Below the pieces are notes generated by a model. That model saw only the letters and a list, made by a program, of their open reading frames with translations. It was not told the DNA's origin and made no database searches. This document shows positions 25,513-32,906 of a stretch of 64,000 bases of DNA, piece after piece. Source of the DNA: an uncultured Oscillospiraceae bacterium (GTDB lineage Bacteria; Bacillota; Clostridia; Oscillospirales; Oscillospiraceae). Location of the stretch: contig CAKSWT010000012.1 of assembly GCA_934512135.1 (NCBI GenBank), positions 1 through 64,000 on the forward strand. The letters run 5' to 3'. The position numbers and the translations under genes were made by a program. Positions within the stretch are counted from its first letter, which is position 1; every line of letters starts with the position of its first letter.

Positions 25513-26574
25513 TTATTTCTTGTGCTTCAGCAGATAGAGCTTGGCCCGCCAGTGCATGAAAATGGGCTTGCCGGTGTTGATGAACCAGTTAATCAAGGGC
25601 TTGCGCACCAGGTCCATCTCGCCTACAAACTCCACATAGTCGCCGCCGAAGCCCAGCTTAAACTTGTACAGGCCATAGAGGGGATGATCCTCTCCCACCT
25701 GGCCGGGGACCCCTCGGAAGTCATAGAGCCGGCAGCCCTGGTCCACGGCCCACTGGATCATGTCCCACTGGAGCATATAGTTGGGCATAAGATTCCGGTG
25801 CTCGTTGGAGGAGGCCCCGTAGAGATACCAGACCTTGTCCCCGTACCAAATGGCCAGGGTGCCGGCAATGGCCTGGCCCTCATAGTAGGCCATGTACAGC
25901 CGGGCATGGTCTCCCAGATTGTCCAGCATATCGGAGAAGTAGCCTGCGTCCCGGGTGACAAAGCCGTCCCGGACGCCGGTTTCCACCATGAGCCGGGCAA
26001 AGTCCGGCACCGCCTCCTTGCCGCAGATCTTGGTGGTGACTCCCTTCTTTGCCCCGGCGCGGACCTTCCGGCGGGTGGACTGGGGCAGGGCCATAAGCAG
26101 CTGGTCGATGGTCTTTCCCTCCGTGTTCAGCCGGAACACATACTGGGGCTGAATGGCGTCGAAGGTGGCGCCGCCGCCGGTGGGGACAAAGCCCAGAGAC
26201 TTGAGCATTTCGGCGTAGCCCGTCTCCGAGGAGGGCACGTCCGGGTCGATCTTAATGACGTAGGAATGGTACGTTTTGGCCAGCTGCTTTGCCCCCTGGG
26301 TGAGGTCCTCCAGGGTCGCCCGGTCGTCCAGGTCCGTCACCGGGCCCCGGCAGGCGTACATCATGGTATAGGGCAGGCCGGGGATGATCTTCCGGATGAG
26401 CACGGCCATGCTGCCCTTGATCTTCCCTTCGCTGTCCCGGGAGACCAGGGCCTCCCAATGCCACATGGGCTTCTGCTTGGCCCAGAGAATGCTCTGGGCG
26501 AAGTGGCCCTTGGGATGGGACTGCAAAAAGGCCTCGTATTCGGGAATCTGTTCTTTTGTAATGAGTTCTGACAT
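25513..26574 (-). CDS. FemAB/FemX-family peptidoglycan bridge amino-acid ligase
   Basis: FemAB proteins use aminoacyl-tRNA to add amino acids to the peptide stem of lipid II. This 353-residue protein has two GNAT-like halves: FAQSILWAKQKPMWHWEAL at the N-terminus, STRRKVRAGAKKGV in the middle, and the C-terminal NYMLQWDMIQWAVDQGCRLYDFRG (split by family-typical Tyr) followed by GLYKFKLGFGGDYVEFVGE. The helical-arm coiled coil of staphylococcal FemA is short or absent, closer to Weissella FemX. It sits between alr and an amidotransferase, fitting a wall-peptide role. The amino acid added is unknown. Confidence 0.88.
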   Translation of the reverse strand: MSELITKEQIPEYEAFLQSHPKGHFAQSILWAKQKPMWHWEALVSRDSEGKIKGSMAVLIRKIIPGLPYTMMYACRGPVTDLDDRATLEDLTQGAKQLAKTYHSYVIKIDPDVPSSETGYAEMLKSLGFVPTGGGATFDAIQPQYVFRLNTEGKTIDQLLMALPQSTRRKVRAGAKKGVTTKICGKEAVPDFARLMVETGVRDGFVTRDAGYFSDMLDNLGDHARLYMAYYEGQAIAGTLAIWYGDKVWYLYGASSNEHRNLMPNYMLQWDMIQWAVDQGCRLYDFRGVPGQVGEDHPLYGLYKFKLGFGGDYVEFVGEMDLVRKPLINWFINTGKPIFMHWRAKLYLLKHKK

Positions 26575-26596
26575 AAATACTTCTTCTCCAATATTA

Positions 26597-27301
26597 TTAT
26601 TCTCGGCAGGCGGACACCAGCCCCTGCCAGATGGCCCGGCCGGAGGGATAATCCTGCCACATATGCTCAGGATGCCACTGGACGCCCAGGAAAAACCGGG
26701 CCTCCGGCAGCTCCAATGCTTCGATTATGCCGTCCTCGGCCCAGGCGGACACGGCAAAGCCCGGCGCCGGAGCCAGCACCGCCTGATGGTGCATGCTGTT
26801 GACGGAAAGATGCTCCCGGCCCACCAGACGGTGGAGCAGGGTGCCCGGGGCAACGGTCACCTGATGATGGGGCAGCTCATAGGGCTTTGGCTGCCGGTGA
26901 ATCACCGGGGAGGGGGCCTGAAGGTCCAGGTCCTGATACAGGGTGCCGCCGAAGGCGGCGTTTAGCATCTGGATGCCCCGGCAGATGCCCAGCACCGGCT
27001 TGTCCAGGTCCCGGAGCCGCCGGAGCATCCAAAGCTCCTGCCGGTCCCGGGGCGGGGCCTGATAGCCGCACTGGGGCAGCTTCTCCTGGCCGTAGATGGC
27101 CGGGTCAATGTCCTGGCCCCCGGGGAACACGAAGCCGTCAAAGCGTTGGCAGTATTCCTCCCAGAGGGCCGGGGAGTCCGTCAAGGGCAGCAGCGCAGGC
27201 AGGCCGCCGGCGGTCTCCACCCCGCCGAAATACAGGGGGTTGATCCAAAGGGTTTGTTTTTCCGCGTTGTACAGGGGCAGAACCCCGATTCGTGGGCGCA
27301 T
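26597..27301 (-). CDS. Class I glutamine amidotransferase-like hydrolase (PuuD/peptidase C26 family)
   Basis: This 234-residue protein belongs to the family that cleaves gamma-glutamyl amides such as gamma-glutamyl-GABA. The nucleophile Cys is in KPVLGICRGIQMLNAAFGGT, and the His-Glu pair is in FFLGVQWHPEHMW. The N-terminus IGVLPLYNAEKQTLWINPLY and FPGGQDIDPAIY match PuuD-type proteins. It is third from last in the operon and likely trims or hydrolyses a gamma-glutamyl peptide bond related to its ligase neighbours. That substrate link is inference. Confidence 0.88.
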   Translation of the reverse strand: MRPRIGVLPLYNAEKQTLWINPLYFGGVETAGGLPALLPLTDSPALWEEYCQRFDGFVFPGGQDIDPAIYGQEKLPQCGYQAPPRDRQELWMLRRLRDLDKPVLGICRGIQMLNAAFGGTLYQDLDLQAPSPVIHRQPKPYELPHHQVTVAPGTLLHRLVGREHLSVNSMHHQAVLAPAPGFAVSAWAEDGIIEALELPEARFFLGVQWHPEHMWQDYPSGRAIWQGLVSACRE

Positions 27302-27325
27302 GGCGGACCTCCTTTGTCCGGGCCG

Positions 27326-28129
27326 TTAGGCGTGGGGGACGGTGTCCCGGGTGCGGATGACGTGCTCCGTCACCTGGACGGACATGGTCTCCTCCAGGGT
27401 GACGCCGCTGCGGGACTCCGGGAAGCAGCCCCGTCCCAGGGCGCAGGCGCTGTGGTCCGGGCCATGGGCGATTTTCAGATAGCCCTGGGTAATGGGCTGG
27501 CCCAGAGAGGGGTCCAGGGCCCGCCAGACGTTGCCGCAGTAGACCTCCGTCCAGCAGTGGGGCCGGTCCAGGCCCAGGGTCAGGCCGCTGACAAACCGGG
27601 CCCCCAGTCCCGAGAGCCGGCACAGGGTGAGAAAGACCTGGGAAAAATCCTTGGAGTCGCCGTAGCCGGACTGGAAGGCCTGGAGGGCGGTGCGGTGGCC
27701 GGAGCGCTCCACCGGCCGGAGCATTTTGTGGGTGAGGTCACACAGAGCCTGGGCCTTGACCCAGGGGTCCTCCGGCAGGGGCGCCGAGGCCATCAGCCGG
27801 ACCATCTCCGGAGTGGGCTGGGTCAGCCGGGTGGGATAGAGAAACAGCCGGTCCAGGGGCTCGTGGGTGAGGTACTTGGAGCAGAGCACAAAGCCCGAGG
27901 CGGTGAAGGAAAAGCTCTGGTGGGTTTTGTCGATGGTACCGGTATACATCTCGTTGCCGTAGACGTCCGCCAGGTGGGTCAGGGCGGTATAGGGGGTCAC
28001 GGTGAGCTGATGGGCATAGGAGCGCTGGAAGGAATAGGTCCCGGGCATACACCGCAGCAGGAAATTGTGCCGGGTGATGGGCTGGGAGAAGGACTGGTGT
28101 CCGCTGAAGGTAAAGGCGTATTTTTTCAT
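27326..28129 (-). CDS. Transglutaminase-like protein with Cys replaced by Ser
   Basis: The 267-residue protein has the layout of bacterial transglutaminase-like proteins that accompany circularly permuted ATP-grasp enzymes: an N-terminal beta domain (1-95), then the papain-like core. The core has SGYGDSKDFSQVFLTLCRLSG, HCWTEVYCG and ALDPSLG. In the first motif the catalytic Cys (normally GxCxDF) is Ser159. His191 and Asp206 are in place. It may be a serine-type variant, a binding protein or inactive. It lies 12 bases after the ATP-grasp gene in the same operon. Confidence 0.8.
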   Translation of the reverse strand: MKKYAFTFSGHQSFSQPITRHNFLLRCMPGTYSFQRSYAHQLTVTPYTALTHLADVYGNEMYTGTIDKTHQSFSFTASGFVLCSKYLTHEPLDRLFLYPTRLTQPTPEMVRLMASAPLPEDPWVKAQALCDLTHKMLRPVERSGHRTALQAFQSGYGDSKDFSQVFLTLCRLSGLGARFVSGLTLGLDRPHCWTEVYCGNVWRALDPSLGQPITQGYLKIAHGPDHSACALGRGCFPESRSGVTLEETMSVQVTEHVIRTRDTVPHA

Positions 28130-28141
28130 GGTAGTCCCTCC

Positions 28142-29464
28142 TTATTCCGCCAGGACCCAGGTGTCCTTAAAGCCGCTGACCGGGGTGCCGTCGGGGCGGT
28201 GGACGGTGAATCGGCTCAGGCCGCCCATCCAGACCCGAAGGGAATCCGAGTGGACGGTGTAGGCCCGGAAGTCGCAGGGGGCCTCATAGTGCTCCCCGTC
28301 CGGGGCGGACACTGGAAGCCGCTCCACGTCCATAATCTCCTGGGCGATAAACCGCCGGGGATCGGCCTCAATCCGGGCGGTCAGGGCCTGCTTTTGGGGG
28401 GCGGTCAGCGCCCGGCCAAAGACGGCCCCCACCCGGCGGTCGCTGCCCACCTCTTTAAAGACCAGCTGGTCCATCCGGGACAAAACGTATTCCCGCTGGT
28501 CCGGGTACCAGGGGAGATAGGTGGGGACGTTGGGCAGCAGCGGCTCCTCGTCCAGATAGTAGCGGATCATGGCGGGGATAAAGCAGAACAGGCCCCGGTC
28601 CTCGGCCACGGAGCAGCCGGGGGCGTTGAGAATGGCGATGTTGCCGGCGCAGTAGACCTCCATGAGGTGGGGCACCCCGCAGGGGGTCTCCTCGTCGAAG
28701 CACAGCGGATCCAGCATCCGGTCCAGGGCCTGCCGGTGGATAATGGAGACCCGCTGGAAGCCGCCCTCCGGGGCCCGGTAATAGACCTTGTTGTCCATCA
28801 CGATCAGGTCCTCGGCGCCGGCCACCACCGCCCCGGTGAGGGAGGCCATATAGTGCAGCTCAAAGGAGGACAGGGAATCCTGGCCCTCGCTGAGCAGCAC
28901 CACAATGCCCTCCTCCAGGGCGGGATCGTCGTCCATAATGTCCCGATAGAGCTGCCGCAGGAGAATGTCCAGGCCGCAGTTGTCGCAGAGTGCCGGGACC
29001 TGATACAGCTCCGGCACCGTCTCCCGGCAGAGCTTCCGGGCGAAATGGGGATAGGTGATGCCGTCGGGGACGGACAGGGAATCCTCCATGGCGTACCAGT
29101 TGCCGTCGGTGGTGCGGATCAGGTCTGTGGCGGTGATATGGGTATAGATGCCCTTGGCGGGGACCAGATCCATGCACTCCGAGCGAAAATCCGGAGAGGC
29201 CAGCACGAATTCCTCGGGGATTATCCCGTCCCGCAGAATCATCCGATGGTGATAGATGTCGTTTAAAAACAGGTTCATGGCGTTGATCCGCTGAATGAGG
29301 CCCTGCTCCAGATGGGTGAATTCCTTCCCGGGCAGGGTCCGGGGAATGGGATCGAAGGGATTCTCCGTGATCTGGCGGTGACCCTGACGGACCACGGCAA
29401 ACCGGGCCCCATGGTCCTGCATCCACTGATTGACCCGGGCCTGGGCGGAAGAGAGATCCTGCAT
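28142..29464 (-). CDS. Circularly permuted ATP-grasp type protein (DUF404/DUF407)
   Basis: The 440-residue protein matches the circularly permuted ATP-grasp family, predicted to form peptide bonds on small peptides. Typical text includes QTENPFDPIPR-like ITENPFDPIPRTLPGKEF, QRINAMNLFLNDIYHHRMIL, YAMEDSLSVPDGITYPHFAR and late ERLPVS followed by CDFRAYTVHSD. The usual alpha-E partner domain is neither fused nor adjacent. The start at 29464 (MQDLSSAQ) is set by AAGGAGG; a longer reading has no ribosome site. It is the first gene of the operon CP-ATP-grasp, transglutaminase-like, amidotransferase, FemAB, alr. Confidence 0.85.
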   Translation of the reverse strand: MQDLSSAQARVNQWMQDHGARFAVVRQGHRQITENPFDPIPRTLPGKEFTHLEQGLIQRINAMNLFLNDIYHHRMILRDGIIPEEFVLASPDFRSECMDLVPAKGIYTHITATDLIRTTDGNWYAMEDSLSVPDGITYPHFARKLCRETVPELYQVPALCDNCGLDILLRQLYRDIMDDDPALEEGIVVLLSEGQDSLSSFELHYMASLTGAVVAGAEDLIVMDNKVYYRAPEGGFQRVSIIHRQALDRMLDPLCFDEETPCGVPHLMEVYCAGNIAILNAPGCSVAEDRGLFCFIPAMIRYYLDEEPLLPNVPTYLPWYPDQREYVLSRMDQLVFKEVGSDRRVGAVFGRALTAPQKQALTARIEADPRRFIAQEIMDVERLPVSAPDGEHYEAPCDFRAYTVHSDSLRVWMGGLSRFTVHRPDGTPVSGFKDTWVLAE

Positions 29465-29503
29465 ATGAAAACCTCCTTGCATGGGAAGTGCTATTATTAT
29501 GTT

Positions 29504-29532
29504 ATGGTACCACAATCCCACGGAATATGCAA
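29504..29532 (-). promoter_or_regulatory. Promoter of the ATP-grasp/transglutaminase/amidotransferase/FemAB/alr operon
   Basis: On the minus strand: -35 TTGCAT, 17-base spacer, -10 TACCAT, 40 bases before the first ATG. The next four genes follow with gaps of only 12-24 bases, so one transcript is likely. Confidence 0.6.
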
Positions 29533-29671
29533 CGGCGGAAGGGGAGCCAAGAGGGGACATTTCACAAACAATTCATAAAATGTTAATGCAAAGGCCCAGG
29601 ATACCGATTATACTGAGTATACGTCGAAGTGGAGGATGCTCCGGCGGAATGTGAATCGGAGGGACAGCAAT

Positions 29672-30919
29672 ATGGATTTTGAGCCGCGGGAGGGCCAGAG
29701 GCCTGAAAACGCATATCCATATAGTGATTACTATAGTACAGGGGGGCGGTATCGCCCCCCCAAACGGCCTCGGAACTACGGCTGGATGTTTGCCGTGGCA
29801 GGGGCGCTGCTGCTGTGCGTGGCGGGCGGAGTGGCCATGGGCCGGGGAGAGCTGCCGGACCAGGACCCGGAGGCCGCTCAGGTCCCCGCCCAGGAGGTCA
29901 TCTCCGCAGTGGCCCCTCAGGAGAGCCAGACTCCCCATCCGGCGCCTGCCGACGGGGACCAGGCCCTGGGCAGCGGCCTGGAAATGACTCTGTCGGTGCC
30001 CGGAGAGGACAGCCTGACCCTGCCGGAGATTTATCAGAAGAACATCAGTGCCGTGACCTCTATTACGGCGCTGTCTGAGAACGCCAAGGCCACAGGCACC
30101 GGAATTATCCTGTCGGCAGACGGGTATATCCTCACCAATCACCATGTGGTGTCCGGGGCGAGACAGGTGACGGTGCTTCTGGAGGACGGCACGGAGTATC
30201 AGGCGGAGCAGGTGGGAGGAGACGAGACCTCGGATCTGGCGGTGCTGAAAATCGACGCCAAGCATCTCACCCCGGCGGAGTTCGCCTCCTCGGACAGCGT
30301 CCAGGTGGGTGACGCGGTGGTGGCCATCGGCGATCCCCTGGGCACGGAGCTTCGGGGCACCATGACCGACGGCATTATCTGCGGGCTCAACCGGGACGTC
30401 CAGGTGGGCGACCGGACCATGACCCTGCTCCAGACCAATGCGGCGCTGAACGCCGGAAACTCCGGAGGACCGCTGATTAACATGGCGGGGCAGGTCATCG
30501 GCATCAACACCGTGAAGCTCAACTCCAACTACACCACGGTGGAGGGCATCGGCTTTGCCATTCCCATCTCCACCGCCAAGCCCATTGTGGACGAGCTGCT
30601 GGAAAAGGGCTATGTCAGCGGCCGGCCGGCCTTTGGCTTTACCGTGGAGGCCCTGTCCAATCAGATGCGGCTGTTTTACAATCTCCCGGGGAACCTGTGT
30701 GTCCGCCAGGTGGTGGAGAGCTCCGACGCCTATCGCCAAGGCATCCAGGTGGGAGACATTATCACCGCCATTGACGGGGCGGAGGTGTCCACCATGGACG
30801 AATTTAACGCAGTGAAAAACCAGTTTTCCGCCGGAGATACGGTGACCCTGACGGTGTTCCGAAAGGGTGTGGAGCTGGATGTGGAAGTGACGCTGATGGA
30901 GCGGGCAGATCTGGACTGA
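29672..30919 (+). CDS. HtrA/DegP-type serine protease with PDZ domain
   Basis: This is a membrane-anchored quality-control protease, 415 residues long. The cytoplasmic N-terminus (1-36, Arg/Pro/Tyr-rich) is followed by one membrane helix (about 37-56), a linker, the trypsin-like domain with triad His158 (TNHHVV), Asp188 (TSDLAVLKID) and Ser264 (NAGNSGGPL), and a single PDZ domain (about 315-410). ATG 29672 has GGAGG seven bases upstream. It is transcribed alone, divergent from the ATP-grasp operon, and ends at its own terminator. Confidence 0.94.
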   Translation: MDFEPREGQRPENAYPYSDYYSTGGRYRPPKRPRNYGWMFAVAGALLLCVAGGVAMGRGELPDQDPEAAQVPAQEVISAVAPQESQTPHPAPADGDQALGSGLEMTLSVPGEDSLTLPEIYQKNISAVTSITALSENAKATGTGIILSADGYILTNHHVVSGARQVTVLLEDGTEYQAEQVGGDETSDLAVLKIDAKHLTPAEFASSDSVQVGDAVVAIGDPLGTELRGTMTDGIICGLNRDVQVGDRTMTLLQTNAALNAGNSGGPLINMAGQVIGINTVKLNSNYTTVEGIGFAIPISTAKPIVDELLEKGYVSGRPAFGFTVEALSNQMRLFYNLPGNLCVRQVVESSDAYRQGIQVGDIITAIDGAEVSTMDEFNAVKNQFSAGDTVTLTVFRKGVELDVEVTLMERADLD

Positions 30920-30957
30920 AAAGCCGGAAAAGGCCGGGGCGAAGGCCTCGGCTTTTT
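30919..30957 (+). terminator. Terminator of the htrA-type gene
   Basis: A two-tier stem AAAAGCCG/CGGCTTTT with inner AGGCC/GGCCT, followed by TTTTTT, directly after the stop codon. Confidence 0.8.
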
Positions 30958-30980
30958 TGCTGCCCCCTTCGGGGCGGTTT

Positions 30981-31550
30981 TTCCGCTGCCCAGCGGAAAT
31001 TGGGGGCCCCGGCAAAGCCCAGCGAAGCGGGTTTGCTGGGGAAAGGAGGAGCAAGGAAGCGGGTCGAGGGCGACCAGCGGAAGCCCAAGGCAAAGCGGAC
31101 TTTGCGACGACGCCCTCCGGGGGCCCACCTTTCTGACTGACCAGAAAGGTGGGGCAAAGAGTCACCAAAGGGGGAACCCTTTGGAATCCCCCCAAATCTG
31201 GGGTGCCTGCTTCTGTGGTTTTCCACACCAGGCAATGCTTCTCCGTGGCCGTCAAAAAACCTCCTGTTTTTTGCGGCCCGCTGTTTGTGCGGAGGTTTCT
31301 TTTGTCCATCTCTTGCAGTGCCTTCTAAGGGGCGGAGCCAAGCCAGCCAGATCGGGACAAAGGGAGCAGGGCAGAAATTCGAGGTCGCCGGGAGCAGAGC
31401 GAACCGGACGGCCCGGGCAGAAACGTTCCTTGGGGCGCTCCATAGAACGGTGCAAAAACAAGGACGCCGGGATTCCAAAGGGCTGGCCCTTTGGCCGCTC
31501 TTTCGTCCATTTCTGGCGGCCCAGAAATGGACCCCAGCGGAGCGCGTCCC
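30981..31550 (+). repeat. R-family large fold-back intergenic repeat, copy R1
   Basis: This non-coding block of about 570 bases lies between convergent htrA and bioY. It opens with TTCCGCT/AGCGGAA, preceded by a GGGGC hairpin with a T-run. Then come GCAAAG/CTTTGC, hairpin H1 (CCACCTTTCTG/CAGAAAGGTGG, 31125-31152) and H2 (CCAAAGGG/CCCTTTGG). A core contains GTCAAAAAACCTCC and a GGAGCAGAGCGAACC segment. It closes with H2 and H1 again in inverted order (GTCCATTTCTGG/CCAGAAATGGAC, 31505-31532). Short open frames across it look spurious, since they shift between copies. Confidence 0.85.
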
Positions 31551-31571
31551 CTCACGCTGAGGGAAACCGGC

Positions 31572-31597
31572 AAAAAAGCGGCCCCCCGGAGGGGGCC
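31572..31597 (-). terminator. Terminator of bioY
   Basis: On the minus strand GGCCCCC pairs with GGGGGCC and is followed by GCTTTTTT, nine bases past the bioY stop. Confidence 0.8.
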
Positions 31598-31605
31598 ACA
31601 GCAGG

Positions 31606-32160
31606 TCACCGAGTTCGTATTTTCCCTTGCAGCTGTCTGGTGAGCAGCGCCGCCAGGAGAATCTTCAGGGCGTCGGGAAGGAGAAACGGCACCACACAGG
31701 TGGAGAGCACCGTGCCCAGGGCCATGGCGCCCTTGGTTTTGGTGTAGAGAATCAGAAACCAGGCGGACCCAAAGGCGTAGCACAGCACCAGTCCCAGCAC
31801 CATGGCCAGCACCAGCGCCGGGAAGCTCCGGCCCAGGAACCGAATGGTCAGGCCCACGGCCAGGGCGGTGAACAGAAAACCGATGAGGTAGCCGCCGGTG
31901 ACGCCCATCAGGCTCCCCAGGCCTCCGCGGAAGCCGGCGAACACCGGCAGTCCCACGGCGCCCAGCAGCAGGTAGACCACCACGCTGAGGGTGCCGCATT
32001 TCAGGCCCAGCAGCCCCGTCACCAGAAATACCGCAAAGGTCTGGAGGGTAAAGGGCACGGCGGCGGGAATGGAGATCCAGGCGCAGACGGCCATTAGCGC
32101 CGCCCCCAGGGCGGTGGCGCAGAGCTCATAGGTGGAAAAATGTGATGTTGTAGTTGTCAT
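31606..32160 (-). CDS. bioY: Biotin transporter substrate-binding membrane protein BioY
   Basis: BioY is the substrate-capturing S component of an ECF-type biotin importer. The 184-residue protein has six predicted helices and the family stretches SIPAAVPFTLQTFAVFLVTGLLG, here spanning the PFTLQ motif, and LGAVGLPVFAGFRGGLGSLMGVTGGY (split around the Gly-rich loop). No EcfA or EcfT gene is adjacent, so it would use a shared energising module elsewhere. No BirA operator palindrome was found upstream. It is a single-gene unit with its own promoter and terminator. Confidence 0.94.
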   Translation of the reverse strand: MTTTTSHFSTYELCATALGAALMAVCAWISIPAAVPFTLQTFAVFLVTGLLGLKCGTLSVVVYLLLGAVGLPVFAGFRGGLGSLMGVTGGYLIGFLFTALAVGLTIRFLGRSFPALVLAMVLGLVLCYAFGSAWFLILYTKTKGAMALGTVLSTCVVPFLLPDALKILLAALLTRQLQGKIRTR

Positions 32161-32184
32161 AGGAACCCTTCCTTTCTGGGGGTG

Positions 32185-32212
32185 ATTATACCAGACCGGC
32201 AGGGAATGTCAA
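32185..32212 (-). promoter_or_regulatory. Promoter of bioY
   Basis: On the minus strand: -35 TTGACA, 16-base spacer ending in TCTGG (extended -10), -10 TATAAT, 25 bases before the start codon. Confidence 0.75.
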
Positions 32213-32325
32213 CCGTAGGCCGGGGAGATGCGGTTTACAATCTGGAAGGAGCTAGGAGAAAATCTGATTGATTTGCATACGAACAGTTAGGAGAGAAAAT
32301 TTTTCGGAAATTCCCGAAAAATTCC

Positions 32326-32354
32326 TTGACAATTCCCCTCCTGTGACGTATTAT
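32326..32354 (+). promoter_or_regulatory. Promoter of the MarR/ABC exporter operon
   Basis: -35 TTGACA, 17-base spacer, -10 TATTAT, immediately upstream of two overlapping palindromes. Confidence 0.75.
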
Positions 32355-32359
32355 TTCAA

Positions 32360-32394
32360 ATACAAATCGTTTGTATGCAAACTAATCATACAAA
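32360..32394 (+). promoter_or_regulatory. Predicted MarR operator (two overlapping palindromes)
   Basis: ATACAAA-TCG-TTTGTAT (32360-32376) overlaps a second inverted repeat TTTGTATG (32370-32377) with CATACAAA (32387-32394). Placed just after the -10 and before the MarR start, they suit autorepression relieved by a drug-like ligand. Confidence 0.7.
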
Positions 32395-32425
32395 GCGATA
32401 TTTTTTATGTTAGGAGGTAACCCGT

Positions 32426-32893
32426 TTGGGTGTTCGTTTTAAGGAGGGGAGCCCGGAGCAGCTGTTCCGCGTCCTGGACAAAAAGCATCGGGCGGCGATA
32501 GACCTGCTGCTGGAACGGAAGGGAATCGGCAACATCGGCCAGCCGATGCTCCTGTGCATTCTGGCGCAGCAACAAGACGGCACCGTTGAATCCCAAAAGG
32601 AGCTGGCCCGGCGGCTGCGGGTTTCTCCGGCCACGGTGACGGTTTCTCTGAAGTCCATGGAGCGGGACGGCTATGTGAAAAAGCTCTCCAACGCCGAGGA
32701 CCTCAGATGTAAGCCCATCACCATCACCGAGAAGGGCAGACGGGCGGCCCGGCTCATTGACGAAGTATTTGAAACGCTGGACCACGGCATGTACCGGGGA
32801 TTTTCCCCGGAGGATCTCAGCAGGATCGCCGGGCTTTACCGCCGGATGATCGACAATCTGGACCAAATCTGCGCTGGGGTTCGGCAGAGTTAG
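32426..32893 (+). CDS. MarR-family transcriptional regulator
   Basis: This 155-residue winged-helix regulator very likely represses the ABC exporter genes that follow by 13 and 1748 bases. The helix-turn-helix is QKELARRLRVSPATVTVSLKSMERDGYVKKL (about 55-85, shown with its recognition helix), followed by the wing NAEDLRCKPITITEKG. The start is a TTG at 32426 with TAGGAGG eight bases upstream. The double palindrome between promoter and start is a likely autoregulatory operator. Confidence 0.9.
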   Translation: MGVRFKEGSPEQLFRVLDKKHRAAIDLLLERKGIGNIGQPMLLCILAQQQDGTVESQKELARRLRVSPATVTVSLKSMERDGYVKKLSNAEDLRCKPITITEKGRRAARLIDEVFETLDHGMYRGFSPEDLSRIAGLYRRMIDNLDQICAGVRQS

Positions 32894-32906
32894 GAGGAAA
32901 CCATCT

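Noticed and set aside
28130..29560. Longer start for the ATP-grasp protein at 29560
   Set aside because: The extension has no ribosome site and would run through the promoter; the ATG at 29464 has a strong AAGGAGG.
29573..31309. Minus-strand open frame of 578 codons across the htrA gene and R1
   Set aside because: It overlaps the clear HtrA protease gene and runs into the R repeat; no family features.
30960..31600. R1 as a degraded insertion sequence with transposase
   Set aside because: No transposase motif (DDE, HUH) in any frame. The block is dominated by hairpins.
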